Shown piece by piece: positions 1-10,400 of a DNA stretch of 64,000 nucleotides (positions within the stretch are counted from its first letter, which is position 1; the number at the start of each line of letters is the position of its first letter). Under the pieces are notes generated by a model. It was not told the origin of the DNA, did no database searches, and saw only the letters and a list, made by a program, of their open reading frames with translations. Source of the DNA: Bolinopsis microptera (lineage: Eukaryota > Ctenophora > Tentaculata > Lobata > Bolinopsidae); NCBI RefSeq assembly GCF_026151205.1, contig NC_087073.1:3212501-3276500 (forward strand), in the 5' to 3' direction. A program made the translations under genes and the position numbers.

Positions 1-1116
1 GGAGACATCTGAAGTTGGCTCAACTGCATCATTCACTAAAGGTTTAGGATCCCCGTTACAATATCGTCTGACCAACGTTAGAATGCCAACACAGATCGAG
101 GTAATGACCGCCAATCCTCCTACAATTACAAGGATTATGATCGTTAGGAAAGCTTGTGAACCGTCTTCTTTATCTTTAACGGCATCTTCCTTACCATCAG
201 TTGGGTTCTCTTCTGTAGCTAGTGCGGGTATCCTTTTAGTGCGTGTAACATTAATTTCACTGTTTGATGTTAATGATACTGTGCACGTGTAATTACCTGA
301 TTCTTTTCTAGAGGTCACGTTGTGTAACATCGACGTTTTCATCAAATCTCCAATAGAAGATGTGTCTGTTCTGTTATCCTGGACAGGGTTACCATTCTCT
401 GTCCACGTTATAGCCATATTCTCATTCTCTTCTATACTCACTGCACTGCAATTCAGAACACTAGTTTCATTGTTCCATTCTAGTTCTGTTATCACTGGTT
501 CAGAACATGGACACAATGACAACGTAAGTTTATCTCCGCACCCTGTAGCTGATAATTCTCTGGTTATTTCCTCTGCAAGCAATTTGCTCCCTTTTCCTTC
601 TAACAACCTTTTCGATGGCTCCACATATATCCGACGGAAATCGTCGTCGGATTGCAACTTCACATAATAAGACTCCCTTTTCTCATAGTTATCCGTATAA
701 TAATAAGCAAACACGGTATCTTCCAAACGAAACTGTATTCCTATAGTCATCACTGCATCATATGATGATATTAGGTCTGTGATTGTTGAATTGACCAGAG
801 TTGATGGTTTGACATCCTGGTGAGGAGTATGTGTCAGCAGCAATTTCGCCTGCATTTTCACAAATTCCATCCGGAAATTGGTGACATCGTTTTTTCTATT
901 TGAGGTGCACTTCAATGAAAGACTGCAATTTTCTTCTACGAGTCCATTTAGAACCAACGTGTTGACCGTTTTAAGATCAAAACTCTCTATTGCACCCAGT
1001 TCAAAACCATCCGATCCAAGTTCACTGGATGAAATGTTATAACAGTTCTTGAGATTGCAAAAGGCAAAAATGTTAACTGGAGCTGCCAGCAGATCAACAC
1101 AACAAAGAAATCTCAT
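1..1116 (-). CDS. Ig-domain type I membrane receptor, copy A (C-terminus outside window)
   Basis: Reading from ATG at 1116 to base 1 gives 372 uninterrupted codons. It is the N-terminal part of the protein encoded twice more at 3917-5476 and 9161-10714. Seen: a signal peptide (MRFLCC...), an N-terminal Cys-containing ectodomain with several N-glycosylation sequons, one Ig-like domain (Cys, ITWTENG tryptophan, NYTC), a membrane segment (LTIIILVIVGG...), an RRY stop-transfer and the start of the acidic tail. The part of the tail with the tyrosine motifs lies left of the window. No intron is present. Its Ig domain is a mosaic: the first half reads like copy C and the second half like copy B. Role by analogy with ITAM/ITIM-type receptors (inference): cell-surface recognition. 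It may be a full gene; only the 3' end is unseen. Confidence 0.8.
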   Translation of the reverse strand, partial: MRFLCCVDLLAAPVNIFAFCNLKNCYNISSSELGSDGFELGAIESFDLKTVNTLVLNGLVEENCSLSLKCTSNRKNDVTNFRMEFVKMQAKLLLTHTPHQDVKPSTLVNSTITDLISSYDAVMTIGIQFRLEDTVFAYYYTDNYEKRESYYVKLQSDDDFRRIYVEPSKRLLEGKGSKLLAEEITRELSATGCGDKLTLSLCPCSEPVITELEWNNETSVLNCSAVSIEENENMAITWTENGNPVQDNRTDTSSIGDLMKTSMLHNVTSRKESGNYTCTVSLTSNSEINVTRTKRIPALATEENPTDGKEDAVKDKEDGSQAFLTIIILVIVGGLAVITSICVGILTLVRRYCNGDPKPLVNDAVEPTSDVS

Positions 1117-2642
1117 TGCTAGTGAACAGCGAACAGCGAAGTGCTAAATCACCTAAATGTCGTGATCCATTTGAGTGCCAAAAGTGTTATTTTAATCCTT
1201 GTAGCTGTTTTTAGAGTACGATTTTGACTTTCTTCTCATTACAGCATCTTCCCATAGTGTATACTGTATCTGAATTAAATGTAGCATTGTGTCATCATTA
1301 TGTAATGTTTTATAAATAAATATTTATTTAATTTACTGAAATAATTTACGAACGATCACATTCACAATAGTTTCTGTGGTATATGGTCAACATAATGCCT
1401 ATGATTGATTCGTAATATTCGTATATTTAACTAATATTTGGTCTATCTGCTATCATAAAATCAGAATATTTAAGATAAAATAGCATAAAATGGAGAATTA
1501 CCCAAGGGTTTTTCCATTTTTTCCATAGAAAAATTCTCCATTTTATGCCGTTTAAAAACTTAAAAATTGAACAAATATCTATCATAGAATCAGAACATCG
1601 AGCTCATAATATGTATCTAATATAAAAATACAAGCACATATTTGGATCCCTACAATTTAAATAAAGATAATAATAAAACTAAACTATGAGGAACAAGAAA
1701 TCTACTACTTCAATATAGAAAGTACTTCTATTCTAACAAAAGTTACCCGAACCGCACAGGATTGGTTCAAAGTAAGGGAAGCCTCGAGGGTTGGAAGGAG
1801 TGTACAATGATAAACCGTTTTAGGTTCAGATTCCCGCTATGCAGGGCGGGCCTAGTAGGGTTTGATTTAATTATTATGGTATTGTAAACTTAGAAATCTG
1901 AAATTCATGCAACTTCTAGGGTTAATTTCGCTACATGAACGGTTACCGGCAATATAACGGTTACCAGCAATTACGTAAAATCAGATCATAACTGTTTATC
2001 ACTGTGTTTCCTAAACTACTGAAGTTTAGTTTAAAATTTACACAGCTGTGTTTATCCCGCGACTGTAACCGACTAGTAAGGCTCCACAGTATCATACATT
2101 TATCCCATGCCTTCTCATGCGATATTGTTACTTATTGATCTGGTAAGAATATCCTGGCGCTCACTTGGAATGTATAGTGTTGTGAATGGCTGTACAAGCT
2201 ACAATACATCATAACGAGAGACCAACGAAAACAGCGTAGAGTTAAGAATAGATGACTAATAATGGTAAATGTATATTAAACAGTTCACGTTTGCAGAATC
2301 GCTGACACGTTTCCAAAACAAAGTTGTGCCACTTCCCCACCGTCACACACGCCTATAATATCATAATATCAATATCAAATATTAATTTTCAAATAACATG
2401 AATACAAAAGTCAACGCATGCTAATGTAAACTATATTTCCACTAGTTTCTGTATTTTTTAACACTTTAAAAAACTAACATCAACTTCGCTTCATTCCAAA
2501 TTTAATATGCAAAAATACGCCTCAAAAGTGAAGTATCACGCGTGGTAAATAACCTTGCAGAATCAGCAGCTGACCATTTTGTCTTTTTTCCCTCAATAAT
2601 TTGCTGAGACTAGTAAAGCTAGCTGGCACCCAGGTATCTTCT
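1117..2642. other. Spacer between Ig copies, with a small hairpin repeat
   Basis: No gene is seen. It is AT-rich and largely homologous to the 5' flanks of copies B and C. At 1483-1548 there is a hairpin: GCATAAAATGGAGAATT pairs with its reverse complement 49 bp away. The same hairpin recurs at 11071-11136, and a decayed relative lies near 11889-11953. Confidence 0.6.
1308..1315 (-). promoter_or_regulatory. TATA-like box upstream of Ig copy A
   Basis: A TTTATAAA motif lies about 190 bp upstream of the ATG and is kept at matching positions in all three Ig copies. The distance leaves room for a 5' UTR. This is only a candidate; flank conservation alone could reflect recent duplication. Confidence 0.25.
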
Positions 2643-2694
2643 CTAGAGCTTGAGAGTCTGCATCTCGTAGAGTCCCTCCTCCGGTGCCAAGAAA
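2643..2694 (-). pseudogene. Truncated 3' end of a fourth Ig receptor copy
   Basis: The last codons of the Ig receptor family, ending LYEMQTLKL and a stop, are present here together with about 90 bp of the family's 3' flank (2557-2642). Homology stops abruptly at 2694 in a proline/glutamate codon run, and the rest of the gene is missing. This is the scar of a fourth copy or of unequal exchange. It cannot encode a receptor. Confidence 0.75.
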
Positions 2695-3916
2695 TATTCA
2701 GGTGCGTGAGTTTTTGGAAGAATGAATTTCAATCATTGACAAAGTGAAACAATTAATGGATTCTTTAAAATTAACACATTTTTATAAGAGAAAAAAATTG
2801 AAACAATTGATTGTTAAAAAACATTGTCAAACATGGCATTGGTCAAAAACATCGTTTGGGTATTGGTAACTACGTTTAGAGGTGAAATAAAACTTAAGTA
2901 AAGGGGTTGGATCAAGTCTAAGTAGCTGACGTAATATCATACTAGCTGACGTAATATCAGACTATATATAATAGTATATTATATATAATACAAACGATTA
3001 AAAAATCTTTTATTCTATAAAAACTACCTCCTGATCACTAAAACAGTCCATCATTCATGTCCTGATGTGGTCCAGTCAAACTGTTTTAAATTTTCTGTCT
3101 GCTCCAAGTTCAGCCACGCTGATTCATGAACTCAGACAATTAAACCTTCATAATATGTTAAAAAACAGAAAATCAAATTAATTCATGTTAAAAATATTGG
3201 CACCAAATATCAATCTTGATATAAAAACTGGATATCTAGGTAAGTTATAACTAAAATCCAAACATCAACTTGTGCGAAGACAATTGCACGAATGCAAGAA
3301 TACAAAACCGTAATTATAATCAGCGTTTCAGCCATAGTTATAAAATCTTTGCAAATGCATAATGCATATACAACATGATATACCATGGTGATACGAATTC
3401 AGAAAATCTTGTTCCACGTATCACAACTTCAAAAAGATAAACCATCGTGGAGAAGTGGCGCAGATATGTTTACACGGCTGACAATAATTTTAACCAATCA
3501 AATTGCATAATCGCTGACACGTGTTCAAAAACGTTGTGCCACTTCCCCACCGTCACACACGCCTATATATCGTAATATCACTATCAAATATTAATTTTCA
3601 AATAACATGAATACAAAAGTCAACTTATGCAAATGAACTTAATTATTTTTATCTCCTAGTTTCTGCATTTTTTAATACTTTAAAAAAAACTAACAGCAAC
3701 TTCGCTTCATTTAAAATGTGCAAAAATATTTCGTCAAAATTTCTTTTATCTATTCTGTGAAGCATCACGCGTGAAAAATAACCTTGCAGAATCAGCATCT
3801 GACCGTTTTTTCTTTTTTCCCCAATTTTATCACAGCGGTGACAATAATTCAAGATATTTCAGCCATAATTTGTTGAGACTAGTAAAGCTAGCTGGCACCC
3901 AGGCCAGGTATCTTCT
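2695..3916. other. Spacer, 3' flank of Ig copy B
   Basis: No gene is seen. It includes two tandem 20-bp units (AGCTGACGTAATATCA.., 2925-2964) and a block at 3430-3610 that is repeated at 8690-8860 and partly at 2297-2410. That block is a family-specific 3' flank, so the duplication unit was larger than the CDS. Confidence 0.55.
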
Positions 3917-5476
3917 CTAGAGCTTGAGAGTCTGCATCTCGTAGAGTCCCTCCTCCGGATCAGGAGAGAAGTTGTGTCCCATGGTGTTGGAGGAGTCAGG
4001 AACTGGAGGAGCACTGCTAGTAGGAGGCCTAATAACCCTGTTAGGTGGTGCCCCCATGGTGCTGGGTCCTGCCTCACCAGGTCTGTAGGTACCCCAGCGG
4101 TCCGGATCCCCTCTGTTCACTGTCATTAGTTTAGGATCCAGTTTGTTGTATATGTTATCTTCATCATCACGTTTCTTGCCTGGCCTTGCCACTTGTGCGT
4201 AAACAGGCACGTTTAAATCATCTTCATACGACCCGGGTTCTCTCGAATCCACCGCATTTAGTAACCCCTCCAAATCATGGCAGTTACTCTCGATTTCTAG
4301 CTCAGGCTCACTGTCCATGTCCGGCAGAACCGCTGGAATTATTGGCTGCTCTTCACTGGAAACATCTGAAGTTGGCTCAACTGCATCATTCACTAAAGGT
4401 TTAGGATCCCCGTTACAATATCGTCTGACCAAAGTTAGAATGCCAACACAGATCAGGGTAATGACCGCCAATCCTCCTACAATTACAAGGATCATGATCG
4501 TAAGTAAAGCTTGTGAACCGTCTTCTTTATCTTTAACGGCATCTTCTTTACCATCAGTTGGGTTCTCTTCTGTAGCTAGTGCGGGTATCCTTTTAGTGCG
4601 TGTAACATTAATTTCACTGTCTGATGTTAATGATACTGTGCACGTGTAATTACCTGATTCTTTTCTAGAGGTCACGTTGTGTAACATCGACGTTTTCATC
4701 AACTGTCCAGTAATATTATATGTGTTTGTTCTGTTATCCTGGACAGGGTTACCATTCTCTGTCCACGTTATAGCCATATTCTCATTCCCTTCTATACTCA
4801 CTGCACTACATTTCAGAACACTAGTTTCATTGTTCCATTCTAGTTCTGTTATCACTGGTTCAGAACAGGGACACAATGACAACGTAAGTTTATCTCCGCA
4901 CCCTGTAGCTGATAAGTCTCTGATTATTTCCTCTGCAAGCAATTTGCTCCATTTTCCTTGTAATAACCTTTTCGATGGCTCCACAAACTGCGTAATGAAA
5001 TCGTCGTCTTGTTGTAATTTTACATAATTAGACTCCCTTTTCTCATAATTGTCCCTATAATAATAAGCAAACACGGTATCTTCCAAACGAAACTGTATTC
5101 CTATAGTCATCACTGCATCATATGGTGATATTAGGTCTGTGATTGTTGAATTGACCAGAGTTAATGGTTTGACATCCTGGTGAGGAGTATGTGTCAGCAG
5201 CAATTTCGCCTGCATTTTCATAAATTCCATCCGGAAATTGGTGGCATCGTTTTTCATATTTGAGGTGCACTTCAATGAAAGACTGCAATTTTCTTCTACG
5301 AGTCCATTTAGAACCACCGTGTTGACCGTTTTAAGATCAAAACTATCTATTGCACCCAGTTCAAAACCACCCGATCCAAGTTCACTCGATGAAATGTTAT
5401 AACAGTTCTTGAGATTGCAAAATGCAAAAATGTTAACTGGAGCTGCCAGCAGAACAACACAACAAAGAAATCTCAT
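3917..5476 (-). CDS. Ig-domain type I membrane receptor with tandem tyrosine motifs, copy B
   Basis: Intact 519-residue single-exon gene; the ATG at 5476 is preferred over an upstream GTG because the signal peptide starts there. Layout: signal peptide 1-19; Cys-rich N-terminal ectodomain of unknown fold to about 205; Ig-like domain about 207-290 (Cys 223, Trp 238, NYTC Cys 279); stalk; transmembrane helix about 322-349; acidic tail. The tail holds YAQV (Tyr 426) and YNKL (Tyr 443), 13 residues apart and therefore ITAM-like. It also has a proline-rich stretch (PPTSSAPPVP) and a terminal LYEMQTLKL. Such YxxL/V pairs recruit SH2 kinases or phosphatases when phosphorylated (established for ITAM/ITIM receptors), so signalling is inferred. 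It resembles in outline cnidarian allorecognition (Alr) proteins, but that kinship is unproven. Lack of introns is unusual for an Ig receptor. Confidence 0.85.
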   Translation of the reverse strand: MRFLCCVVLLAAPVNIFAFCNLKNCYNISSSELGSGGFELGAIDSFDLKTVNTVVLNGLVEENCSLSLKCTSNMKNDATNFRMEFMKMQAKLLLTHTPHQDVKPLTLVNSTITDLISPYDAVMTIGIQFRLEDTVFAYYYRDNYEKRESNYVKLQQDDDFITQFVEPSKRLLQGKWSKLLAEEIIRDLSATGCGDKLTLSLCPCSEPVITELEWNNETSVLKCSAVSIEGNENMAITWTENGNPVQDNRTNTYNITGQLMKTSMLHNVTSRKESGNYTCTVSLTSDSEINVTRTKRIPALATEENPTDGKEDAVKDKEDGSQALLTIMILVIVGGLAVITLICVGILTLVRRYCNGDPKPLVNDAVEPTSDVSSEEQPIIPAVLPDMDSEPELEIESNCHDLEGLLNAVDSREPGSYEDDLNVPVYAQVARPGKKRDDEDNIYNKLDPKLMTVNRGDPDRWGTYRPGEAGPSTMGAPPNRVIRPPTSSAPPVPDSSNTMGHNFSPDPEEGLYEMQTLKL

Positions 5477-5655
5477 TGCTAGTGAACAGCGAAGTGCTAA
5501 ATTTATCACCTAAATGTCGTGATCCATTTGACTTCCAAAAGTGTTGTTTTAATTCTAGCTGTTTTTAGAGTCGGATGTTGACTTTCTTCTCATTACAGCA
5601 TCTTCCTATAGTGTATCTGAATTAAATGTATCATTGTGTAATCATTATGTAATGT

Positions 5656-5663
5656 TTTATAAA
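5656..5663 (-). promoter_or_regulatory. TATA-like box upstream of Ig copy B
   Basis: TTTATAAA in the minus-strand reading, about 180 bp upstream of the ATG, matching the positions in copies A and C. Confidence 0.25.
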
Positions 5664-5872
5664 TTGATATTTATTTACTTTACTAAAATAATTTACGAAC
5701 GATCACAATAGTTTCTATCTTTATTAGAGTAGTTGATTTTTTCTCATTACGTATGTAATTTTTTAAAAGAAATGTTTATTGTATTTTACTAAACTAAATT
5801 ACGAACGATTACAATAGTTTCTGTGGTTTATGGTCAACATAATACTTATGATCCGCAATCGTATATTTAACA

Positions 5873-6302
5873 ATATCTTATCTTATCTTATCTTATGAGG
5901 ATTCGTTGCGACGCAACAAGGCCATCGAATGAGTCGACCACCTTTGTTATTTTACTTCGGCATTACCTGCATTACAATGTAAACCAGCACTTTCAAGGAA
6001 GAGCTTTACAAGAAGCCGAAGGATCGTTCCTAACTTCCTAAGGCCAGCGACGGTTAAGGCACTATGCCACACTTTCTTCGCCCGAGGCTTCGCTGTGTTG
6101 ATCAAGCACAGCTCCTCATTTAACCCTCACACCCAATTTCTCGAGCATTCGGCTGAGTGAACCGTGGGGCTACATAGACCACTCGGGATCCTTAGCAGAG
6201 CGTCAACGACGCTCACCCCACGACTAGGCAGGCAGTTGGATTCGAACTCGCAACCTCACGATTACAAAGCCGATGATTAACCAACTGCGCTACCTGGCCG
6301 TT
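5873..6302 (-). mobile_element. tRNA-derived SINE
   Basis: On the minus strand the element begins with a tRNA-like head (TAGCGCAGTTGGTTA A-box and GAGTTCGAATCC B-box, anticodon-like loop TTTGTAA). It continues through a body and ends in a (TATCT)n tail at 5875-5900. The T-stem pairs poorly, so this is not a working tRNA gene. The central block (CCTCATTTAACCCTCA, CATTCGGCTGAGT, GGATCCTTAGC) is shared with a second element at 28410-28673, so both belong to one SINE family. The two heads look like different tRNAs or different stages of decay. Confidence 0.7.
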
Positions 6303-7332
6303 ATCCTATAATCAGAACATCGAGCCCATAGTATTTATCGAATATAAATATACAAGTACATCGGATCCCTACAATTTAAATAAGGATAATAATAAAACTA
6401 AGCTATGAGGAACAAGAAATCTACTACTTCAATATAGAAAATACTTCTATTCAAACAAAAGTTACCCGAACCGCACAGGCCATGGTTCAAAGTAAGGGAA
6501 GCCTCGAGGGCTGGAAGGAGCAGTCAGCTACTTCGATTCAGTCTTCATGGCAACAAGTAAACTCACTACCTGCAATATAACGGTTACTATATATATATAT
6601 ATATACCAGCAATTACGTAAAATCAGATCATAACTGTTTATCACTGTGCTCCCTAAACTACTGAAGTGTAGTTTAAAATTTACACAGCCGTGTTTATCCG
6701 GCGACTGTAAGCGACTAGTAAGGCTCCACAGTATTATACATTTATCACATGCCTTCTCATGCTATATTGTTACTTACTGGTAAGAATATCCTCGCGCTCA
6801 CTTGGAATGTATAGTGTTCTGAATGGCTGTACAAGCTAAAATACATCATAACGAGCGACCAACGAAAGTCGAAAACAACATAGAGTAGTCAGTAGATCAC
6901 TATAGATGACTAATGGCTATCATGTATATTGAACAGTACACTACAATTATATACAGGGTGGCCCAGAAGTAACTGCCATCGCGCAACCCTTCAATAACTC
7001 ACGTAATTCTTCTTAGAATTGCACAGAAATTTCAGAGATTATAGATATGGGTCAACTTAGATTTCCTGAAAGTTAAATTTAATTAATTACAGTGGGTGTG
7101 GCACGCAACTCCCTCTTTTTCACTATTGTCACCATAAAGTGAGAACGCTTTCAGCTAGGAACTTCAAAATGATGGCCTGGTAACGTCACTACTCAACTTT
7201 AAATTTAGGATCATTTAAATATATATGCTATTTGGCTTATTGATAGTATATACTTCACTTGTTTGAGCGCTTTAATTATATACGTTGACAATCAGTGTTT
7301 GTGACGAGTGAGTTGAAAAGATTCTAACTTTG

Positions 7333-7372
7333 AGTAGTCACGTGAGTAGTCACGTGAGCAGTCACGTGAGTA
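7333..7372. repeat. Three tandem TCACGTGA units
   Basis: AGTAGTCACGTG repeats about every 14 bp, giving three CACGTG E-boxes 40 bp ahead of a THOC1 exon. A much longer CACGTG array lies at the right end of the window. This may be a bHLH-binding cluster or just a micro-repeat. Confidence 0.6.
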
Positions 7373-7412
7373 ATCTGATATTTTAACAGGAACTAAATTG
7401 TCTATTTTTCAG

Positions 7413-10400
7413 TTACGTAGAAGAGAAGAGCGTGCTGTTTGCGAGCGAAGCCCCAGCTAATCGTAACGTCGTGCTACGTCTGTGCAATGACTTGATTAGA
7501 CGCTGCTCAAAGTCAATAAACACACTCTTCTGCGGACGTATTCAGATCATGTTGGCCAAAATATTCCCCATCTCAGAAAGGTGATTATTTTTTATTTTTG
7601 TATATTAAAATGTCAGCCAGAGCTTGATCCAACAATTTCCATTAGCTCGATCATAGTGCTGACATTCCCCTTGTCTAGGTCTCGCACAAAGAGTCAAAAT
7701 TAAAGTCTTTTTCGGAAATAATTTGAAAAAAGCGTGACATTTTCGGGACAGAAATCATTCCAGAGAATTTTCCAAAATTTGCTACGTCAGCAAAATTCAC
7801 AATTATCATTTTTTTGTCACTGTGATTTTCCGCAAATAAGTCAACTTCTAGTTCTGTGTAGAAGGTTTTAGTTTAAACCGATGTATTCAAAAAGTAAAAA
7901 GAGTCAAGGACAAGGGTTAGCAAACTAAGTGTTTTTTCTTTTGTATTATGGTAGCTTGCGTCCGGGCTCACCCCGACATTTTCAAAATTCCGTTCCCGGT
8001 CAAAGTCTGTTTCTAGCTAAACTCTACATTGATTATGAATGCCAACCAATTGAATGTGTATTATGGATATTCAGGGCTGAATTTTTTTAATGGAAATTGG
8101 GAAAATAGCTTAAAATAGCTTAAAATAGCAGAAAGAACAGAACAATAAATATCAAATATTAAATGATTTTGCCATAAAAATCATTAAATCATTAAACTTA
8201 ATATTGTATATTTAACCTTTTCTATCTCGATCATGGCATAGTCTGTTTAGGTAAAAACATCATTTGAGTATTGGTAACTACGTTTAGAGGTAAAACGATT
8301 CAAAACATGTTTTATTTCATAAACTACCTCCTGAATCCTGATCACTAAAACAGTTGACCATTCATTTTGTGACACTTATCTGTCGGCTTCAAGTTTAGCC
8401 AGATTTTATAATCAAATTTATTCATGCTAAAAATATTGGCACTAATCTTGATAAAAGAAAATAGACAAAAACTGGATATCTAGGTAATTGTATCATTAAA
8501 ATCCAAACTTCAACTTGTTCAATTACTAAAATTTTGTACGAAAACAATTTCACTTTCTTATCAAGAATACAAATATGTAATGTAATCAGCGATTGTTCAG
8601 CCATAGTTACAAATTCTTTGAAATGCAATGATACACAATGGTGATACAAATTCAGAAATTCTTGTTCCACGTATCACAACTTAAAAAAGGTGGACCATGG
8701 CGGAGAAGTGGCGCAAATATGTTGACACAACTGACAATCATTTTAACCAATCAAATTGCAGAATCGCTGACTCGTTTCCAAAACAAAGTTGTGCCACTTC
8801 CCCACCGTCACACACGCCTATAATATAATAATATCAAATATCAATTTTCAAATAACATGAATACAAAAGTCAACGCATGCTAATGTAAATTATATTTCTC
8901 CTAGTTTCTGTATTTTTTTAACACTTTAAAAAACTAACATCAACTTCGCTTCATTCCAAATTTAATATGCAAAAATACGCTTCAAAATTTCTTCTATCTA
9001 TTCTGTGAAGCATCACGCGTGAAAAATAACCTTGCAGAATCAGCAGCTGACTATGTTGTCTTTTTTTCCTCAATTTTATCACAGCGGTGACAATAATTCA
9101 AGATATTTCAGCCATAATTTGTTGAGACTAGTAAAACTAGCTGGCACCCAGGTATTTTCTCTAGAGCTTGAGAGTCTGCATCTCGTAGAGTCCCTCCTCC
9201 GGATCAGGAGAGAAGTTGTGTCCCGTGGTACCGGGAACTGGAGGAGCACTGCTAGTAGGGGGCTGCGGAATAACCCTGTTAGGTGGTGCCCCCATGGTGC
9301 TGGGTCCTGCCTCACCAGGGTTGTAGGTACCCCAGCGGTCCGGATCTCCACTGTTGACTGTCATCCGATTAGGATCCAGTTTGTTGTATATGTTGTCCTT
9401 GTCATCAAGTTGCTTGCCTGACCTTGTCACTTGTGCGTAAACAGGCACGTTATCATCTTCATAACACCCGGGTTCTCTCGACTTTACCGCATTTAGTAAC
9501 TCCTCCAAATCATGGTAGTTACTCTCGATTTCTAGCTCAGGCTCACTGTCTGGCAGGACCACTGGAACTATTGGCTGCTCTTCACTGGAGACATCTGAAG
9601 TTAGCTCAACTGCATCATTCACTAAAGGTTTAGGTTCCTTTCTAAAATAATGTCTGACTAACTTTAGAATACCGACACAGATTAGGGTAATGACCACCAA
9701 TCCTCCTACAATTACAAGGATTATGATCGTTAGGAAAGCTTGTGAACTGTCTTCTTTATCTTTATCTTTAATGGCATCTTCTTCGCCAGCAACTATAAAT
9801 TCCTCCTCCTTTGCAAGTGCTGGTATCCTTTTAGTGCGTGTAACATTCAAAGTGTCACTGCCTGAACCTAATGTGACTGTGCAGGTGTAGTCTTTTAGCT
9901 CTTCTGTTGACGTAACGTTGTGTAACATGGACGTCTTCATCAAATCTCCAATAGAAGATGTCTCTGTTCTGTTATCCTGGACAGGGTTACCATTCTCTGT
10001 CCACGTTATAGCCATATTCTCATTCCCTTCTATACTTACTGCACTGCATTTCAGAACACTAGTTTCATTGTTCCATTCTAGTTCTGTTATCACTGGTTCA
10101 GAACATGGACACAATGACAACGTAAGTTTATCTCCGCACCCTGTAGCTGATAAGTCTCTGGTTATTTCCTCTGCAAGCAATTTGCTCCCTTTTCCTTCTA
10201 ACAACCTTTTCGATGGCTCCACAAAGTGCGTAAGGAACTCGTCTTTGGATTGTGATTTTACATAATTAGACTCCCTTTTTGTATAATCGTCCGTATAATA
10301 ATAACCAAACACGGTATCTTCCAAACGAAACTGTATTCCTATACTCATCACTGCATCATATGATGATATTAGGTCAGTTATTGTTGAATTGACCAGAGTT

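Noticed and set aside
6230-6302. Possible tRNA gene (Thr-like anticodon loop)
   Set aside because: T-stem and acceptor stem do not pair well, and it heads a SINE with a repeat tail.
8638-8823. Plus-strand open frame repeated near 2300 and 3500
   Set aside because: It is only the shared flank of the Ig duplication unit; the frame is not kept in the other copies.
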